The notes beneath the pieces were generated by a model. The model searched no databases. It worked only from the letters and a program-made list of their open reading frames with translations, and was not told where the DNA came from. Below are positions 26,643 through 35,364 of a stretch of 64,000 bases of DNA, piece after piece. A program made the translations under genes and the position numbers. This stretch comes from Porphyrobacter sp. LM 6 (GTDB taxonomy: Bacteria > Pseudomonadota > Alphaproteobacteria > Sphingomonadales > Sphingomonadaceae): the NCBI RefSeq assembly GCF_001720465.1, contig NZ_CP017113.1:1736001-1800000 (forward strand), in the 5' to 3' direction. Every line of letters starts with the position of its first letter. The first letter of the stretch is position 1.

Positions 26643-27199
26643 TGGTCAATCGCCTCGAGTATCGCGCGCGCGGTGTCGGCATGGGGGCCATTCACGCTCG
26701 TCACGCGGATGGGGGCTTCGGCATAGAAGGGCGCGCGCTCGGCCGCCAGCCGGGTGAGGATTTCCTTGGGGTCGCCGTTCTGGAGGAGGGGCCGCGTGTT
26801 GCGCCGCGCGGTGCGTTCGACCAGCGTGTCGACATCGCAATCGATCCACACCGCAATGGCGCGTTCGAGGATGAGCGCGCGGGTCGACGGATCGACAAAG
26901 GCCCCGCCGCCGGTGGCGATCACGCCGTGGCGTTCCTCGATCAGGCGGGCGATCACGCGCCGCTCGCCATCGCGGAAATGCGCCTCGCCAAAGGTCGCGA
27001 AGATTTCTGGGATTGAACGCTGGGCGGCCTCGACGATGGCCTCGTCGGCATCGACGAAATCGCGCCGCAGCATCGCCGCCAGCTTGCGCCCGACAGTGGA
27101 CTTGCCCACGCCCATCAGCCCCACCAGCACCACGGGCTGCGTGATGCGCGCGGCGATCGCGGCAGGATCGTGTTCGGGCAGAGGCGTTGTGGCGGACAT
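26633..27199 (-). CDS. aroK: Shikimate kinase
   Basis: 188 residues from ATG 27199. Walker A GLMGVGKSTVGRKLA, shikimate-binding D and R in DFVDADE and DGERRVIARL, and GGGAFV. It phosphorylates shikimate. The open frame reaches 28135 on this strand, but the proper N-terminus MSATTPLPEHD at 27199 is clear. It is divergent from the small membrane-protein gene at 27238 with a 38-bp spacer. Confidence 0.93.
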   Translation of the reverse strand: MSATTPLPEHDPAAIAARITQPVVLVGLMGVGKSTVGRKLAAMLRRDFVDADEAIVEAAQRSIPEIFATFGEAHFRDGERRVIARLIEERHGVIATGGGAFVDPSTRALILERAIAVWIDCDVDTLVERTARRNTRPLLQNGDPKEILTRLAAERAPFYAEAPIRVTSVNGPHADTARAILEAIDQWL

Positions 27200-27237
27200 T
27201 GCCGCATGGCCTATAGATGGGCTAGGGCACGCGCAAT

Positions 27238-27432
27238 ATGGCAAACCCTTCGCGTCCGCTTGCTCCGCTTCAGGCCTCGTCCGGTGCCCGCTCCGCGCTC
27301 CCGCTGCGTCGGCGCTGGCTGATCGCGGGCGCGGTGCTGGTGGTGCTGCTCGTACTCGCGTGGTTCGAGGGCGGTGAGCGCGATCTGCGCCCCATCGAAG
27401 AGCCGGTGGCGCTGCCGGGAGCGATTCGATGA
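27238..27432 (+). CDS. Small single-pass membrane protein, 64 aa
   Basis: ATG 27238. A Pro/Ser-rich N-terminal ~22 residues, a basic RRR, then one hydrophobic span (WLIAGAVLVVLLVLAW) followed by an acidic/Pro tail. Its TGA overlaps the ATG of the next gene (ATGA at 27429), so the two are likely a functional pair. No family recognised. Confidence 0.6.
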   Translation: MANPSRPLAPLQASSGARSALPLRRRWLIAGAVLVVLLVLAWFEGGERDLRPIEEPVALPGAIR

Positions 27433-29339
27433 ACGCGCCACGCGGACGGAGCCGCTGGGCGGCGGCGAGCGTGCTGGCGTTGGGTCTGGCCGGCGCGCTG
27501 GGCGGTGCCGGTCTCGCCGGATTCGCCGCCGCGCAGCAGAAGCCCGAATCGATCCTGCCGCCGGGGTTCGATGATCCCGCCCCGCTGCCGCGCCCTGCGC
27601 CCGCGCCGTCATCCGCGCCCGCCCGCCCCGCATCGCCGGGAGCGCCTGCGATTGCGCCGGGGATGCCTGTGCCGCCGCTCGACCCGGCGAACGCGCCCGC
27701 TCTTCCATCGCTCACCCGCGATGAACTGGCCCGGCTGCCGAGCCTCGAAGAGCTCGAGAGCATGTCGACCGAGGAGCTCGACGCGCTGCTCGGCCTCAAG
27801 CCCAAGTCGGATATTCCCGCCGGAGCGCAGCGCGCACTGACCCGCGTCGGGGTGCTGGCGGCGGACGAGGGCGGGTTGCCGCCCGTCGGGCTGCTGGCCC
27901 AGCCCGCATCGCTGGTGCGCGCGACGCTCGCGGGGTCCAAGGGCCCGCTGGTGTCGCGCTGGGGCCATATCCTGCTGCGCCGCGCGCTGGCGAGCCGCCT
28001 TGCCGCGCCGCTCGGCATGGACCCGATCGAATTCACCGCGCTGCGCGCCCGCGTGCTCAACCGCATGGGCGAATATGCGCTGGCCCGCGCCCTCGTGCAG
28101 GACGTCGACAGCGCCAAGTGGTCGCCTGGCCTCACCGGCGAGGCGCTGACCGCTTATCTTGCGACCGGCGATGTCACAGGCGCGTGCCCGGTGGTGCGCC
28201 TCCAGGGTTCGTCGCGCGAGGATGGGCAGTGGCAGCTGCTCCAGGCGATCTGCAATGCCTATGCGGGCGAGAGCGCGCTGGCCGCCTCGCAGCTTGACCG
28301 GGCGCTTTATCGCGGGATCGCGCCGCGCATCGATGTGTTGCTGGCGCGCCGGTTCGCCGGGGCGGCGGGACGCGGGCAGCGCGCAGTCGAGATCGAATGG
28401 GACGGGGTCGATGATCTCAACCCGTGGCGGTTTGCGCTGGCCACTTCGCTGGGCGAGCCGGTGCCCGACAACATCCTTGATGGCGCTCTGACCGCGCGGG
28501 GCGGGGCCTATTATGCCCGATCGGCCTCGCTGCTGCCGATGCTGCCCGCCACCCAGCGGGTGCGCTTTGCCGGACGCGCCGCGCGCGAGGGCATTCTGTC
28601 CGCCGATGCGATGGTCGATCTGTACAGCGAGGCCTATGCCGACCCGGCGGCGAGCGGCGAGGTGACCGATCACGCCCGCGCGCTGCGCGATGCCTATATT
28701 GCCGAAGACCCCGCCGCCCGCATCGCCGCGATGCAGACGCTGTGGGCTGCGGGCGGATCGCTGGGCGGAGGCGATGGCTATGGCGCGCGGGTGCTGACCG
28801 CCTATGCCGCCGCGCGCATTCCCGCCGATCCTGCTCATGCCGACCGCGCGGGCGATCTCATCACCGCAATGCTCGCCGCGGGTCTCGACCGCGATGCGCT
28901 TGCCTGGCGCAACGTGATCGAGGACGGATCGCTCGCCTGGGCTTTGATCGTGCTCTCCGCGCCGCGCAGCAATGGTGTGGCGACCGGTGCGGTCGAAACC
29001 TTCATCGACGACGATACCAGCGCCGGATCGCGCAAATCGGCGTTCCTTGTCGCAGGGCTGGCGGGGCTCGGGCGGCTCGATGCCGATGATGCCAGCGCCT
29101 TTGCCGATGATCTCGGCATCGATCTCGCACGCCAGACCCGCTGGAGCCGTGCCATTTCGCGCGCGGCCGAACTTGGCAATCCGACCCTCGTGGCGCTGCT
29201 CGCAGGGCTCGGGATGCAGGGCGCGAGCTGGGAGCAGATGACCCCGCGCCATCTCTATCACATCGTGTCGGCATTGAACCGCGCGGGGCTTTCAGCCGAA
29301 GCCCGGATGATCGCCGCCGAGGCGGTGGCGCGCGGGTAA
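27429..29339 (+). CDS. Exported hypothetical protein, 636 aa
   Basis: N-terminal signal or anchor (VLALGLAGALGGAGLAGFAAAQQ), a Pro-rich linker (PAPAPSSAPARPASPG...), then about 500 residues of alanine- and leucine-rich helices with repeating ALA-type segments such as YALARALVQDVDSAKWSPG, which suggests a helical-repeat (TPR/SEL1-like) solenoid. No catalytic motif seen. Coupled to the small membrane protein upstream and by one base overlap (TAATG) to xerD downstream. I assign no function. Confidence 0.6.
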   Translation: MNAPRGRSRWAAASVLALGLAGALGGAGLAGFAAAQQKPESILPPGFDDPAPLPRPAPAPSSAPARPASPGAPAIAPGMPVPPLDPANAPALPSLTRDELARLPSLEELESMSTEELDALLGLKPKSDIPAGAQRALTRVGVLAADEGGLPPVGLLAQPASLVRATLAGSKGPLVSRWGHILLRRALASRLAAPLGMDPIEFTALRARVLNRMGEYALARALVQDVDSAKWSPGLTGEALTAYLATGDVTGACPVVRLQGSSREDGQWQLLQAICNAYAGESALAASQLDRALYRGIAPRIDVLLARRFAGAAGRGQRAVEIEWDGVDDLNPWRFALATSLGEPVPDNILDGALTARGGAYYARSASLLPMLPATQRVRFAGRAAREGILSADAMVDLYSEAYADPAASGEVTDHARALRDAYIAEDPAARIAAMQTLWAAGGSLGGGDGYGARVLTAYAAARIPADPAHADRAGDLITAMLAAGLDRDALAWRNVIEDGSLAWALIVLSAPRSNGVATGAVETFIDDDTSAGSRKSAFLVAGLAGLGRLDADDASAFADDLGIDLARQTRWSRAISRAAELGNPTLVALLAGLGMQGASWEQMTPRHLYHIVSALNRAGLSAEARMIAAEAVARG

Positions 29340-30238
29340 TGTCTGCCAGCACCGAGGCGTTCCTCGCAATGCTGGCAGCAGAGCGCGGCGCGGCGCGCAA
29401 CACGCTCGCCGCCTACCGCCGCGATCTTGCGCAGGCCGAGGAAGCGATCGGCGACCTCGCCATTGTCGACCGCGATGCAGTCGCCAGCCTCGCGGGAGAA
29501 TGGGCAGGCCTTGCGCCCGCCAGTGTCGCGCGCAAGGCTTCGGTGCTGCGGCAGTTCTTCGGCTTTGCGATCGACGAGGGCTGGCGGCGCGATGATCCCT
29601 CCGGCGCGCTGCCGACCTTACGCACCCGCCGCCCGCTGCCCAAGGTGCTGGGCCATGACCAGATCGCCGCGCTCTTCGCCCGCGCCGAGGAGGAGGCGGC
29701 AGGCGATGATCCGCGCGCAGTGCGCCTGCTGGCGCTGATCGAACTGCTCTACGGATCGGGCCTGCGCGCGAGCGAGCTGGTCGAATTGCCGCTGGTGGCG
29801 GTGCCGCGCGATGCGCCGTTCCTGACCATTACCGGCAAGGGCGGGACGACCCGGCTGGTGCCGGTGGGTGCGCGCGCGCTGGCGGCTCTGGCGCGCTGGC
29901 TGGCGCTGCGGCCTGCCTTGCCGGCTTCGCGCTATCTGTTCCCTTCGGGCACCAAGGGTACGGGGGGGCAGCATCTCACCCGCGTCCGGCTGTTCCAGTT
30001 GCTCAAGGCGTTGGCGGGGCGCGCCGGAATCGATCCGGCGCAGATCAGCCCGCACGTGCTGCGCCACGCCTTTGCCACTCACCTGCTCGAGGGCGGGGCA
30101 GACCTGCGCGTGCTGCAAACGCTGCTTGGCCACGCCGATATCGCCACCACCCAGATCTACACCCATGTGGATAGCGCGCGGCTGGTTGCCCTCGTCAATT
30201 CCTGCCACCCGCTTGCCACGCGGGCCACATCGGACTAG
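29339..30238 (+). CDS. xerD: Tyrosine recombinase XerD
   Basis: 299 residues. Core-binding N-terminal SAM-like domain, then the catalytic domain with R (LYGSGLRASELV), K (TGKGG), HxxR (HVLRHAFATHLL), H (LLGHADIATTQIY) and the nucleophile Y in IYTHV. It resolves chromosome dimers at dif together with XerC. Linked to accA downstream (10 bp apart), a placement kept in many sphingomonads. It is a housekeeping recombinase and not part of the mobile element at 57 kb. Confidence 0.92.
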   Translation: MSASTEAFLAMLAAERGAARNTLAAYRRDLAQAEEAIGDLAIVDRDAVASLAGEWAGLAPASVARKASVLRQFFGFAIDEGWRRDDPSGALPTLRTRRPLPKVLGHDQIAALFARAEEEAAGDDPRAVRLLALIELLYGSGLRASELVELPLVAVPRDAPFLTITGKGGTTRLVPVGARALAALARWLALRPALPASRYLFPSGTKGTGGQHLTRVRLFQLLKALAGRAGIDPAQISPHVLRHAFATHLLEGGADLRVLQTLLGHADIATTQIYTHVDSARLVALVNSCHPLATRATSD

Positions 30239-30247
30239 CGCGGAGCC

Positions 30248-31192
30248 ATGATTTCCTACCTCGATTTCGAGAAGCCGGTTGCCCAGCTTGAAGAACGCAT
30301 CGCGCAATTGCGCAGCGTGAACGCGCTGCATGATGTCGATGTCCAGAGCGAGATCGGCCGGCTTGAAGCCAAGAGCGGCGAACTGCTCGCCAGCACCTAT
30401 GCCTCGCTTACGCCTTGGCAGAAGACGCAGGTCGCGCGGCATCCGCAGCGGCCCCATTTCCGCGATTTTCTCGCCCATGCTTTCAGCGACTTCGTGCCGC
30501 TGGGCGGGGACCGGCTTTATGCCGATGACCTCGCGATCATGGGCGGCTTTGCGCGGCTTTGCGGGCGCCGGGTGATGCTAATCGGCCATGAAAAGGGCCA
30601 CGATACGCAAAGTCGCATCCGCCACAATTTCGGCATGGGCAAGCCCGAAGGCTATCGCAAGGCGATCCGCCTGATGGAACTGGCGGGCCGATTCGGTCTG
30701 CCGGTGGTGACGCTGGTGGATACCTCGGGCGCGTTTCCGGGGATCGAGGCGGAAGAACGCGGGCAGGCCGAAGCCATCGCCCGTTCGACCGAAGCCTGTC
30801 TGGCCCTGCCGGTGCCGATGGTCGCGGTGATCGTGGGCGAGGGCGGATCGGGCGGCGCGGTGGCGCTCGCCTCGGCCAACCGGGTGCTGATGATGGAACA
30901 CGCGGTCTATTCGGTGATCTCGCCCGAAGGTTGCGCCTCGATTCTGTGGCGCACGTCGGAGAAGGCGGCTGATGCCGCGCAGGCGATGAAGATCACCGCG
31001 CAGCACCTGAAGCGCGACAATGTGATCGACCGGATCGTCAAGGAACCGCTCGGCGGGGCGCATCGCGATCCGAAAGGCGCGGCGCAGATGCTTGGGCAGG
31101 CGCTTGCCGAGGAGCTCGATTTGCTGGCGGGCCAAAGCGGGGCGGCACTGATCGCCGCACGCGAGCAACGCTTCCTCGCCATCGGCGGTTAA
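30248..31192 (+). CDS. accA: Acetyl-CoA carboxylase carboxyltransferase subunit alpha
   Basis: 314 residues, typical AccA length. YLDFEKPVAQLEERIAQLR opening, GFARLCGRRVMLIGHEKGHDTQ, and TLVDTSGAFPGIEAEERGQAEAIA then GEGGSGGAVALASANRVLM. It carries out the second half-reaction of malonyl-CoA synthesis with AccD. GGAG precedes the ATG. Confidence 0.95.
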   Translation: MISYLDFEKPVAQLEERIAQLRSVNALHDVDVQSEIGRLEAKSGELLASTYASLTPWQKTQVARHPQRPHFRDFLAHAFSDFVPLGGDRLYADDLAIMGGFARLCGRRVMLIGHEKGHDTQSRIRHNFGMGKPEGYRKAIRLMELAGRFGLPVVTLVDTSGAFPGIEAEERGQAEAIARSTEACLALPVPMVAVIVGEGGSGGAVALASANRVLMMEHAVYSVISPEGCASILWRTSEKAADAAQAMKITAQHLKRDNVIDRIVKEPLGGAHRDPKGAAQMLGQALAEELDLLAGQSGAALIAAREQRFLAIGG

Positions 31193-31268
31193 TCTTTCAT
31201 TTGCCAAGGCTTTGCCGCAGTCGGCTTTCCCGATAGTGTGGGAAGCGAAACGATTGCGGGAGAAAGCC

Positions 31269-32747
31269 ATGTCACAGATGTTTCGCAAGGTTCTGGCGTT
31301 CGGGGTTGCTCCGGTGGCGCTGGCCGGATGCGTTGGCGTTGCGGGCGCGCAGATCCCGGCTGCGTCCGAACCGATCACTCCCAAGGAAGCACAGATGGGG
31401 GCGCAGTATCACCCCCAGTTCCTGCAGGAATTCGGCGGCGCGATGACCGGCGCCCAGGCCACCTATGTCGAACAGGTGGGCAAGAATATCGCGGTGCAAT
31501 CGGGCCTCGGCAATGCGCGCGAGACGTTTACGGTGAGCCTGCTCAATTCGCCGGTGCACAACGCCTTCGCGGTGCCGGGCGGCTATATCTACACCACGCG
31601 CCAGCTGGTCACGCTGATGAACAACGAGGCGGAGCTGGCCGCGGTGCTGGGCCACGAAGTCGGCCATGTCGCCGCGCGCCATTCGCAGCGGCGGCAGAAG
31701 GCGGCGCAGCGCAATTCGATCCTCGGCGTGCTGGGCGCGATCGGTTCTTCGCTGCTGCTCGGCAATTCGGGGCTCGGTGACACGATCTCCAAGGGGTTCC
31801 TGCAAGGCTCGCAGCTGCTGACGCTGCGGTTCTCGCGCAAGCAGGAGCTGCAGGCGGATGATCTCGGCATCCAGTATCTGGGCAAGGCGGGTTATGATCG
31901 CCGGGCGATGAGCACCGTGCTCGCCAGCCTCGCGGCGCAGAACGCGCTCGAGGCACGGCTGGCAGGGCGCAATGCGAGCGTGCCCGAATGGGCCTCGACC
32001 CACCCCGATCCCGCAAGCCGGGTGCAAAGTGCGCTGACCAAGGCGAGTGCTGCAGGCAGCGGCGGGGTGACCAACCGCGACACCTTCCTCGCCCGGATCG
32101 ACGGACTGCGTTACGGCGATGATCCGGCGCAGGGCATGATCGAAGGCAGCAGCTTCATTCACCCAGAGCTGCTGCTCGCCTTTACCGCGCCGCAGGGCTT
32201 CTACATGGTCAACGGCACCCGCGCTGTCAGCATCCAGGGGCAGGGCGGGCAGGCGCAGATGACGCTTGCGGCCTATAGCGGCGATCTCGAAGCCTATGTG
32301 CGCCAGCAATTCACCGCGCTGGGCGGGGAGAAGAGCACGCTCGCGCCGCAGCAGATCCAGCGCACCACGGTGAACGGTCTGCCTGCCGTTTATGGCACGG
32401 CGCGGGTCAACAATGGCGGATCGCAGGTCGATCTGGTGGTGTTTGCCTATGAATTCGCGCGCGACCGCGCTTATCACTTCGCGGCGATTACCCCGGCCGG
32501 GCAATCAGCGGTGTTCAATCCGATGTTCCAGTCGATGCGGCGCATCACCCAGACCGAGGCCAGCGCAGTGGTGCCCAAGCGGCTTCAGGTGGTGACGGTG
32601 GCGCGCGGGGACACGGTAGCCTCGCTGGCGCAGCGCATGGCCTATCCGAGCGCGCAGGAGGAACGCTTCCGCGTCCTCAACGGCCTGCTCAGCACTGATA
32701 CGCTGACAGCGGGCCAGAAGGTCAAGATCGTGGTGCGCGGGCGTTAA
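31269..32747 (+). CDS. M48-family metalloprotease, probable lipoprotein with LysM-like tail
   Basis: 492 residues from ATG 31269 (gggaga upstream). Signal peptide with lipobox-like VALAGC, so perhaps a lipoprotein. Peptidase M48 core: HNAFAVPGGYIYTT then zinc motif HEVGHVAARHS (HExxH), third-ligand region ELQADDLGIQYL. The C-terminal ~60 residues (VVTVARGDTVASLAQRM ... LTAGQKVKIVV) look like a LysM peptidoglycan-binding domain. It resembles BepA-type periplasmic quality-control proteases; the exact role is inferred. Confidence 0.85.
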   Translation: MSQMFRKVLAFGVAPVALAGCVGVAGAQIPAASEPITPKEAQMGAQYHPQFLQEFGGAMTGAQATYVEQVGKNIAVQSGLGNARETFTVSLLNSPVHNAFAVPGGYIYTTRQLVTLMNNEAELAAVLGHEVGHVAARHSQRRQKAAQRNSILGVLGAIGSSLLLGNSGLGDTISKGFLQGSQLLTLRFSRKQELQADDLGIQYLGKAGYDRRAMSTVLASLAAQNALEARLAGRNASVPEWASTHPDPASRVQSALTKASAAGSGGVTNRDTFLARIDGLRYGDDPAQGMIEGSSFIHPELLLAFTAPQGFYMVNGTRAVSIQGQGGQAQMTLAAYSGDLEAYVRQQFTALGGEKSTLAPQQIQRTTVNGLPAVYGTARVNNGGSQVDLVVFAYEFARDRAYHFAAITPAGQSAVFNPMFQSMRRITQTEASAVVPKRLQVVTVARGDTVASLAQRMAYPSAQEERFRVLNGLLSTDTLTAGQKVKIVVRGR

Positions 32748-32780
32748 ACCCCGATCATTCGGCGCGTCTGCGCCAGACAT

Positions 32781-32816
32781 AAAAAACGGCGGGGATTTCT
32801 CCCCGCCGCCTTTTTT
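32781..32816. terminator. Bidirectional rho-independent terminator
   Basis: Nine-base stem CGGCGGGGA (32787-32795) / TCCCCGCCG (32800-32808) around a TTTC loop, flanked by AAAAAA on the left and TTTTTT on the right. This gives a U-tract on either strand, fitting its place between the M48 protease (plus) and the first Flp pilin gene (minus). Confidence 0.85.
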
Positions 32817-32829
32817 GTTCGTGCTGAAC

Positions 32830-33009
32830 TTAAGCAGCCGCGTTGGCGGTGTTGAGTTCGGTCGAAACGGTGGTGAAGGTGCCTTCGAGGCTGTTGCCCA
32901 GCGCGGTCATCGCGGTGATGGCAGCAACGGCGATCAGAGCAGCGATCAGGCCGTATTCGATGGCGGTGGCGCCCTGTTCGTCGCGGACGAGGTTCTTGAA
33001 GAAGGTCAT
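32830..33009 (-). CDS. Flp-family type IVb pilin
   Basis: 59 residues from ATG 33009, preceded by AGGAG. Type IVb pilin pattern: short leader (MTFFKNLVRDEQ), the G-A-T-A-IEYGL junction with the conserved Glu (prepilin peptidase site), and one hydrophobic helix (AALIAVAAITAMTAL). It is a subunit of Flp/Tad pili used for surface adherence. No tad assembly genes are in the window. The upstream frame (to 33075) is discarded because the leader would be atypical. Confidence 0.9.
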   Translation of the reverse strand: MTFFKNLVRDEQGATAIEYGLIAALIAVAAITAMTALGNSLEGTFTTVSTELNTANAAA

Positions 33010-33122
33010 GGTAGTCTCCTGGTTTGGTCTTCGGTACCCTTGCCAACCGCCCCCTTGGCGATCTGACAAATTCAATTTATCCGGCAGTTATTGAGAATGT
33101 CTTAATTGGAAGATTTTCCGAT

Positions 33123-33305
33123 TTAACTGCCGGTTACGCTGTTCACCTGAGTGCTGACGTTGTTCCACATGCCGATCGCCGAGCCGGCAAAGCCGTTCAG
33201 AGCGGCGATCATTGCGATCACAATCAGGCTGACAATCAGGCCGTATTCGATCGCTGTCGCACCAGTGGTGTCGTCAGCAATGTCGCGCAGAAATGTGTTC
33301 AACAT
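33123..33305 (-). CDS. Second Flp-family type IVb pilin
   Basis: 60 residues with the same layout: leader MLNTFLRDIADDTTGATAIEYGLI and a hydrophobic helix (VSLIVIAMIAALNGFAG). It is a diverged paralogue of 32830-33009. The 113 bp between the two pilin genes is AT-richer than its surroundings and may hold a promoter or mRNA-processing site. No RBS as strong as that of the first copy is clear. Confidence 0.88.
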   Translation of the reverse strand: MLNTFLRDIADDTTGATAIEYGLIVSLIVIAMIAALNGFAGSAIGMWNNVSTQVNSVTGS

Positions 33306-33404
33306 CGCAAAACCACCTATCGATTGCGTCCTGATGAAGAGAGAATCGCTGAGGCGGGTTAAGAAAAGGTTGAGGAGCGCGTCGCAGTTGGAAAAAAAGC
33401 CGAC

Positions 33405-33815
33405 ATGACAAGGCGCGCGATGATCGTGGTGGCGGGCGCGCTAAGGCGTGCCGACGGGCTCTGGCTCATGCACCGCCGGCCTGACGACAAGCACCATGGC
33501 GGCCTGTGGGAGTTCCCGGGCGGCAAGGTGGAGGATGATGAAATCCCGCCAGAATCTCTGATTCGGGAGCTGCACGAGGAGCTTGGGATCATCTGCCGGA
33601 TGGATGATTGCACCCCAATTGCCTTCGCTGAAAGCGGCGCTGCGGGGGCCGCGGGAGCGATTGTCATCCTGCTTTACAACGTGAGCGCGTGGGAAGGTGA
33701 GCCGCAGGCGCTCGAGGGCGGTGCGGTCGACTGGTTTACCCCTGATGAGATGCGTGCCTTGCCCAAGCCGCCGCTCGATGTGGAGCTGGCCGCGCGGCTG
33801 CTCCAAAATTGCTGA
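33405..33815 (+). CDS. mutT: Nudix hydrolase, MutT-type (8-oxo-dGTP diphosphatase)
   Basis: 136 residues. Nudix box (GGKVEDDEIPPESLIRELHEELGI) starts about residue 39 with all expected glutamates (REx2EE), preceded by WEFPGGK, the MutT-type approach. It probably sanitises the nucleotide pool by hydrolysing oxidised dGTP. In MutT, RxDxxxGGxWEFPGGK is typical, and RRPDDKHHGGLWEFPGG matches it. Confidence 0.85.
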   Translation: MTRRAMIVVAGALRRADGLWLMHRRPDDKHHGGLWEFPGGKVEDDEIPPESLIRELHEELGIICRMDDCTPIAFAESGAAGAAGAIVILLYNVSAWEGEPQALEGGAVDWFTPDEMRALPKPPLDVELAARLLQNC

Positions 33816-33875
33816 CCGGCTTCAAACAGGCCTTGCCAAGCCGATACGACCCCCCTAAAGGCCGCCCCCTAGCGC

Positions 33876-33952
33876 GCACCCGTAGCTCAGCTGGATAGAG
33901 CACCAGACTACGAATCTGGGGGTCAGAGGTTCGAATCCTTTCGGGTGCGCCA
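33876..33952 (+). tRNA. tRNA-Arg (anticodon ACG)
   Basis: 77 nt, with encoded CCA. Acceptor GCACCCG (33876-33882) pairs with CGGGTGC (33942-33948), discriminator G, CCA 33950-33952. D arm GCTC..GAGC, anticodon arm CCAGA-CTACGAA-TCTGG with ACG at the anticodon, and T arm AGAGG-TTCGAAT-CCTTT. A34 is normally deaminated to inosine by TadA, reading CGU/CGC/CGA. Confidence 0.97.
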
Positions 33953-33989
33953 ACAACGCCCGCTCCTCGTAAGAGGGGCGGGCGTTGTT
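33953..33989. terminator. Hairpin after tRNA-Arg
   Basis: ACAACGCCCGCTCCTC pairs with GAGGGGCGGGCGTTGT (one G-T wobble) around a GTAA loop, a very stable 16-17 bp stem. It directly follows the tRNA 3' end and lies before the minus-strand metallopeptidase stop (34006), so it can stop both transcripts. No T run follows on the plus strand. Confidence 0.6.
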
Positions 33990-34005
33990 GGTTCTGGCCC
34001 TCGAA

Positions 34006-34395
34006 TCAGTCTGCCACCGAACCCTCAAGCGCGTGCATATCCTCGTCCGAGAGGCCGAAGTGGTGGCCCGCTTCGTGAATCACCACGTGGCGCACCAGGG
34101 CCGCAAAGCTGACCCCGGTCTCTTCCATCTCTTCGAGCAATGGCTGGCGGAACAGGGTAATCACCGGCGGCATCACCTCGTAATCCCATTGCGAACGATC
34201 GGGCAGGGCGACGCCTTCATAAAGCCCGGTCAGATCCCAGCGATCTTCCAGCCCGACCGAAGCGAGCTGCTCGGCACTGGCGAATTCTTCTACCCGCACA
34301 ACCACATCGGCCAGCTGATCGCGGAACGCCCGCGGCAGCCGGTCAAGCACGGCCCGCGCGGCGGCATGGAAATCGGCGATACTGGGCTCGGACAC
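34006..34395 (-). CDS. Small metallopeptidase-like protein (HExxH)
   Basis: 129 residues from GTG 34395, which has AAGGA upstream; the frame runs on to 34437. Zinc-binding motif [14 protein letters not shown] (HExxH plus following H/D) sits near the C-terminus, preceded by TLFRQPLLE. It belongs to the small MMP-like zincin group (DUF1025/'metallopeptidase family' in annotation). Substrates are unknown. Divergent from folE. Confidence 0.75.
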   Translation of the reverse strand: MSEPSIADFHAAARAVLDRLPRAFRDQLADVVVRVEEFASAEQLASVGLEDRWDLTGLYEGVALPDRSQWDYEVMPPVITLFRQPLLEEMEETGVSFAALVRHVVIHEAGHHFGLSDEDMHALEGSVAD

Positions 34396-34566
34396 CAAGC
34401 GTTCCTTTTTGCAGTCTGGGGGGTGAATTGCGCGCAATTCTTCCTACATTGTCAGGTGGTGACGCCACAGACCGCGCGCAATGTGTTTGTGTCTATGGAA
34501 CGCCTCACGCGTCAGCGGGTTGACATATCGCGGGATCGACAGGCGAGGGGGGCTCCGACAGAGCCG

Positions 34567-35217
34567 ATGAGTGAAGAAAGACGACAGCCGATGAATTACA
34601 TCTCTGCCCATGATCACGATCATGATTTCGATCCCGAGAACCCGCTCGGCAAGCCCGAGGTGCCGGAACACGTGCAGGACGCGATCCGCACGCTGATCGA
34701 ATGGTCGGGCGATGATCCGTCGCGCGAAGGCCTGCTCGACACGCCCAAGCGGGTGGGTCGGGCGTGGCTCGAATATTGCGAAGGCTACAAGGAAGACCCG
34801 GCGGTGCATCTCACACGCCAGTTCACCGAGGTGGGCGGCTATGACGAGATCGTGCTGCTGAAGGACATTCCCTTCCAGTCGCATTGCGAACACCATATGG
34901 CGCCGATCATCGGCAAGGCGGCGATCGCCTATTTGCCGAAGAACAAGGTTGTCGGCATCTCCAAGCTCGCCCGCGTGCTGCATGGCTATGCCCACCGCTT
35001 GCAGATCCAGGAGCGCCTGACGGCCGAAGTCGCGCAGTGCATCTGGGATAATCTCGAACCCCATGGCGTGGCCGTGGTGATCGAAGCCCAGCACGGTTGC
35101 ATGACCGGGCGCGGTGTGAAGACTCACGGCGTCGAGATGGTAACCAGCCGAATTCTCGGGTGTTTCCTTGAAGATCATCGCAGCCGCAAGGAAGTGATGA
35201 GCTTGATGGGCTACTAA
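34567..35217 (+). CDS. folE: GTP cyclohydrolase I (FolE1)
   Basis: About 216 residues (alternative ATG at 34591 gives 208). Catalytic Zn site Cys/His in SHCEHHMAPIIGKA and a second Cys in HGCMTGRGVKTHG; GISKLARVLHGYAHRLQIQERLTAEVA is family-typical. It makes dihydroneopterin triphosphate, first step of folate synthesis, from GTP. An aspartate/histidine-rich N-terminus (HDHDHDFD) is a local oddity. Confidence 0.93.
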   Translation: MSEERRQPMNYISAHDHDHDFDPENPLGKPEVPEHVQDAIRTLIEWSGDDPSREGLLDTPKRVGRAWLEYCEGYKEDPAVHLTRQFTEVGGYDEIVLLKDIPFQSHCEHHMAPIIGKAAIAYLPKNKVVGISKLARVLHGYAHRLQIQERLTAEVAQCIWDNLEPHGVAVVIEAQHGCMTGRGVKTHGVEMVTSRILGCFLEDHRSRKEVMSLMGY

Positions 35218-35364
35218 TCTTCAAATAGCGTAAGCTAAGCAGATGGATAATGGTCACGGGCGCGTGCGAAAAATGCAACACGCGCCCGTTCCGTTGCGCC
35301 CCGCGCGCTGTTAATCTTCTGCCATTCACGGCCAAAAGGCCGGAATAACGCAGGAGAAAACACA

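Noticed and set aside
29339..30238. xerD as an island integrase
   Set aside because: It has XerD catalytic context, lies between housekeeping genes and keeps conserved synteny with accA.
33876..33952. tRNA-Arg as the attachment site of an island
   Set aside because: The tRNA is followed by a terminator-like hairpin and housekeeping genes; no integrase nearby and no repeated core.
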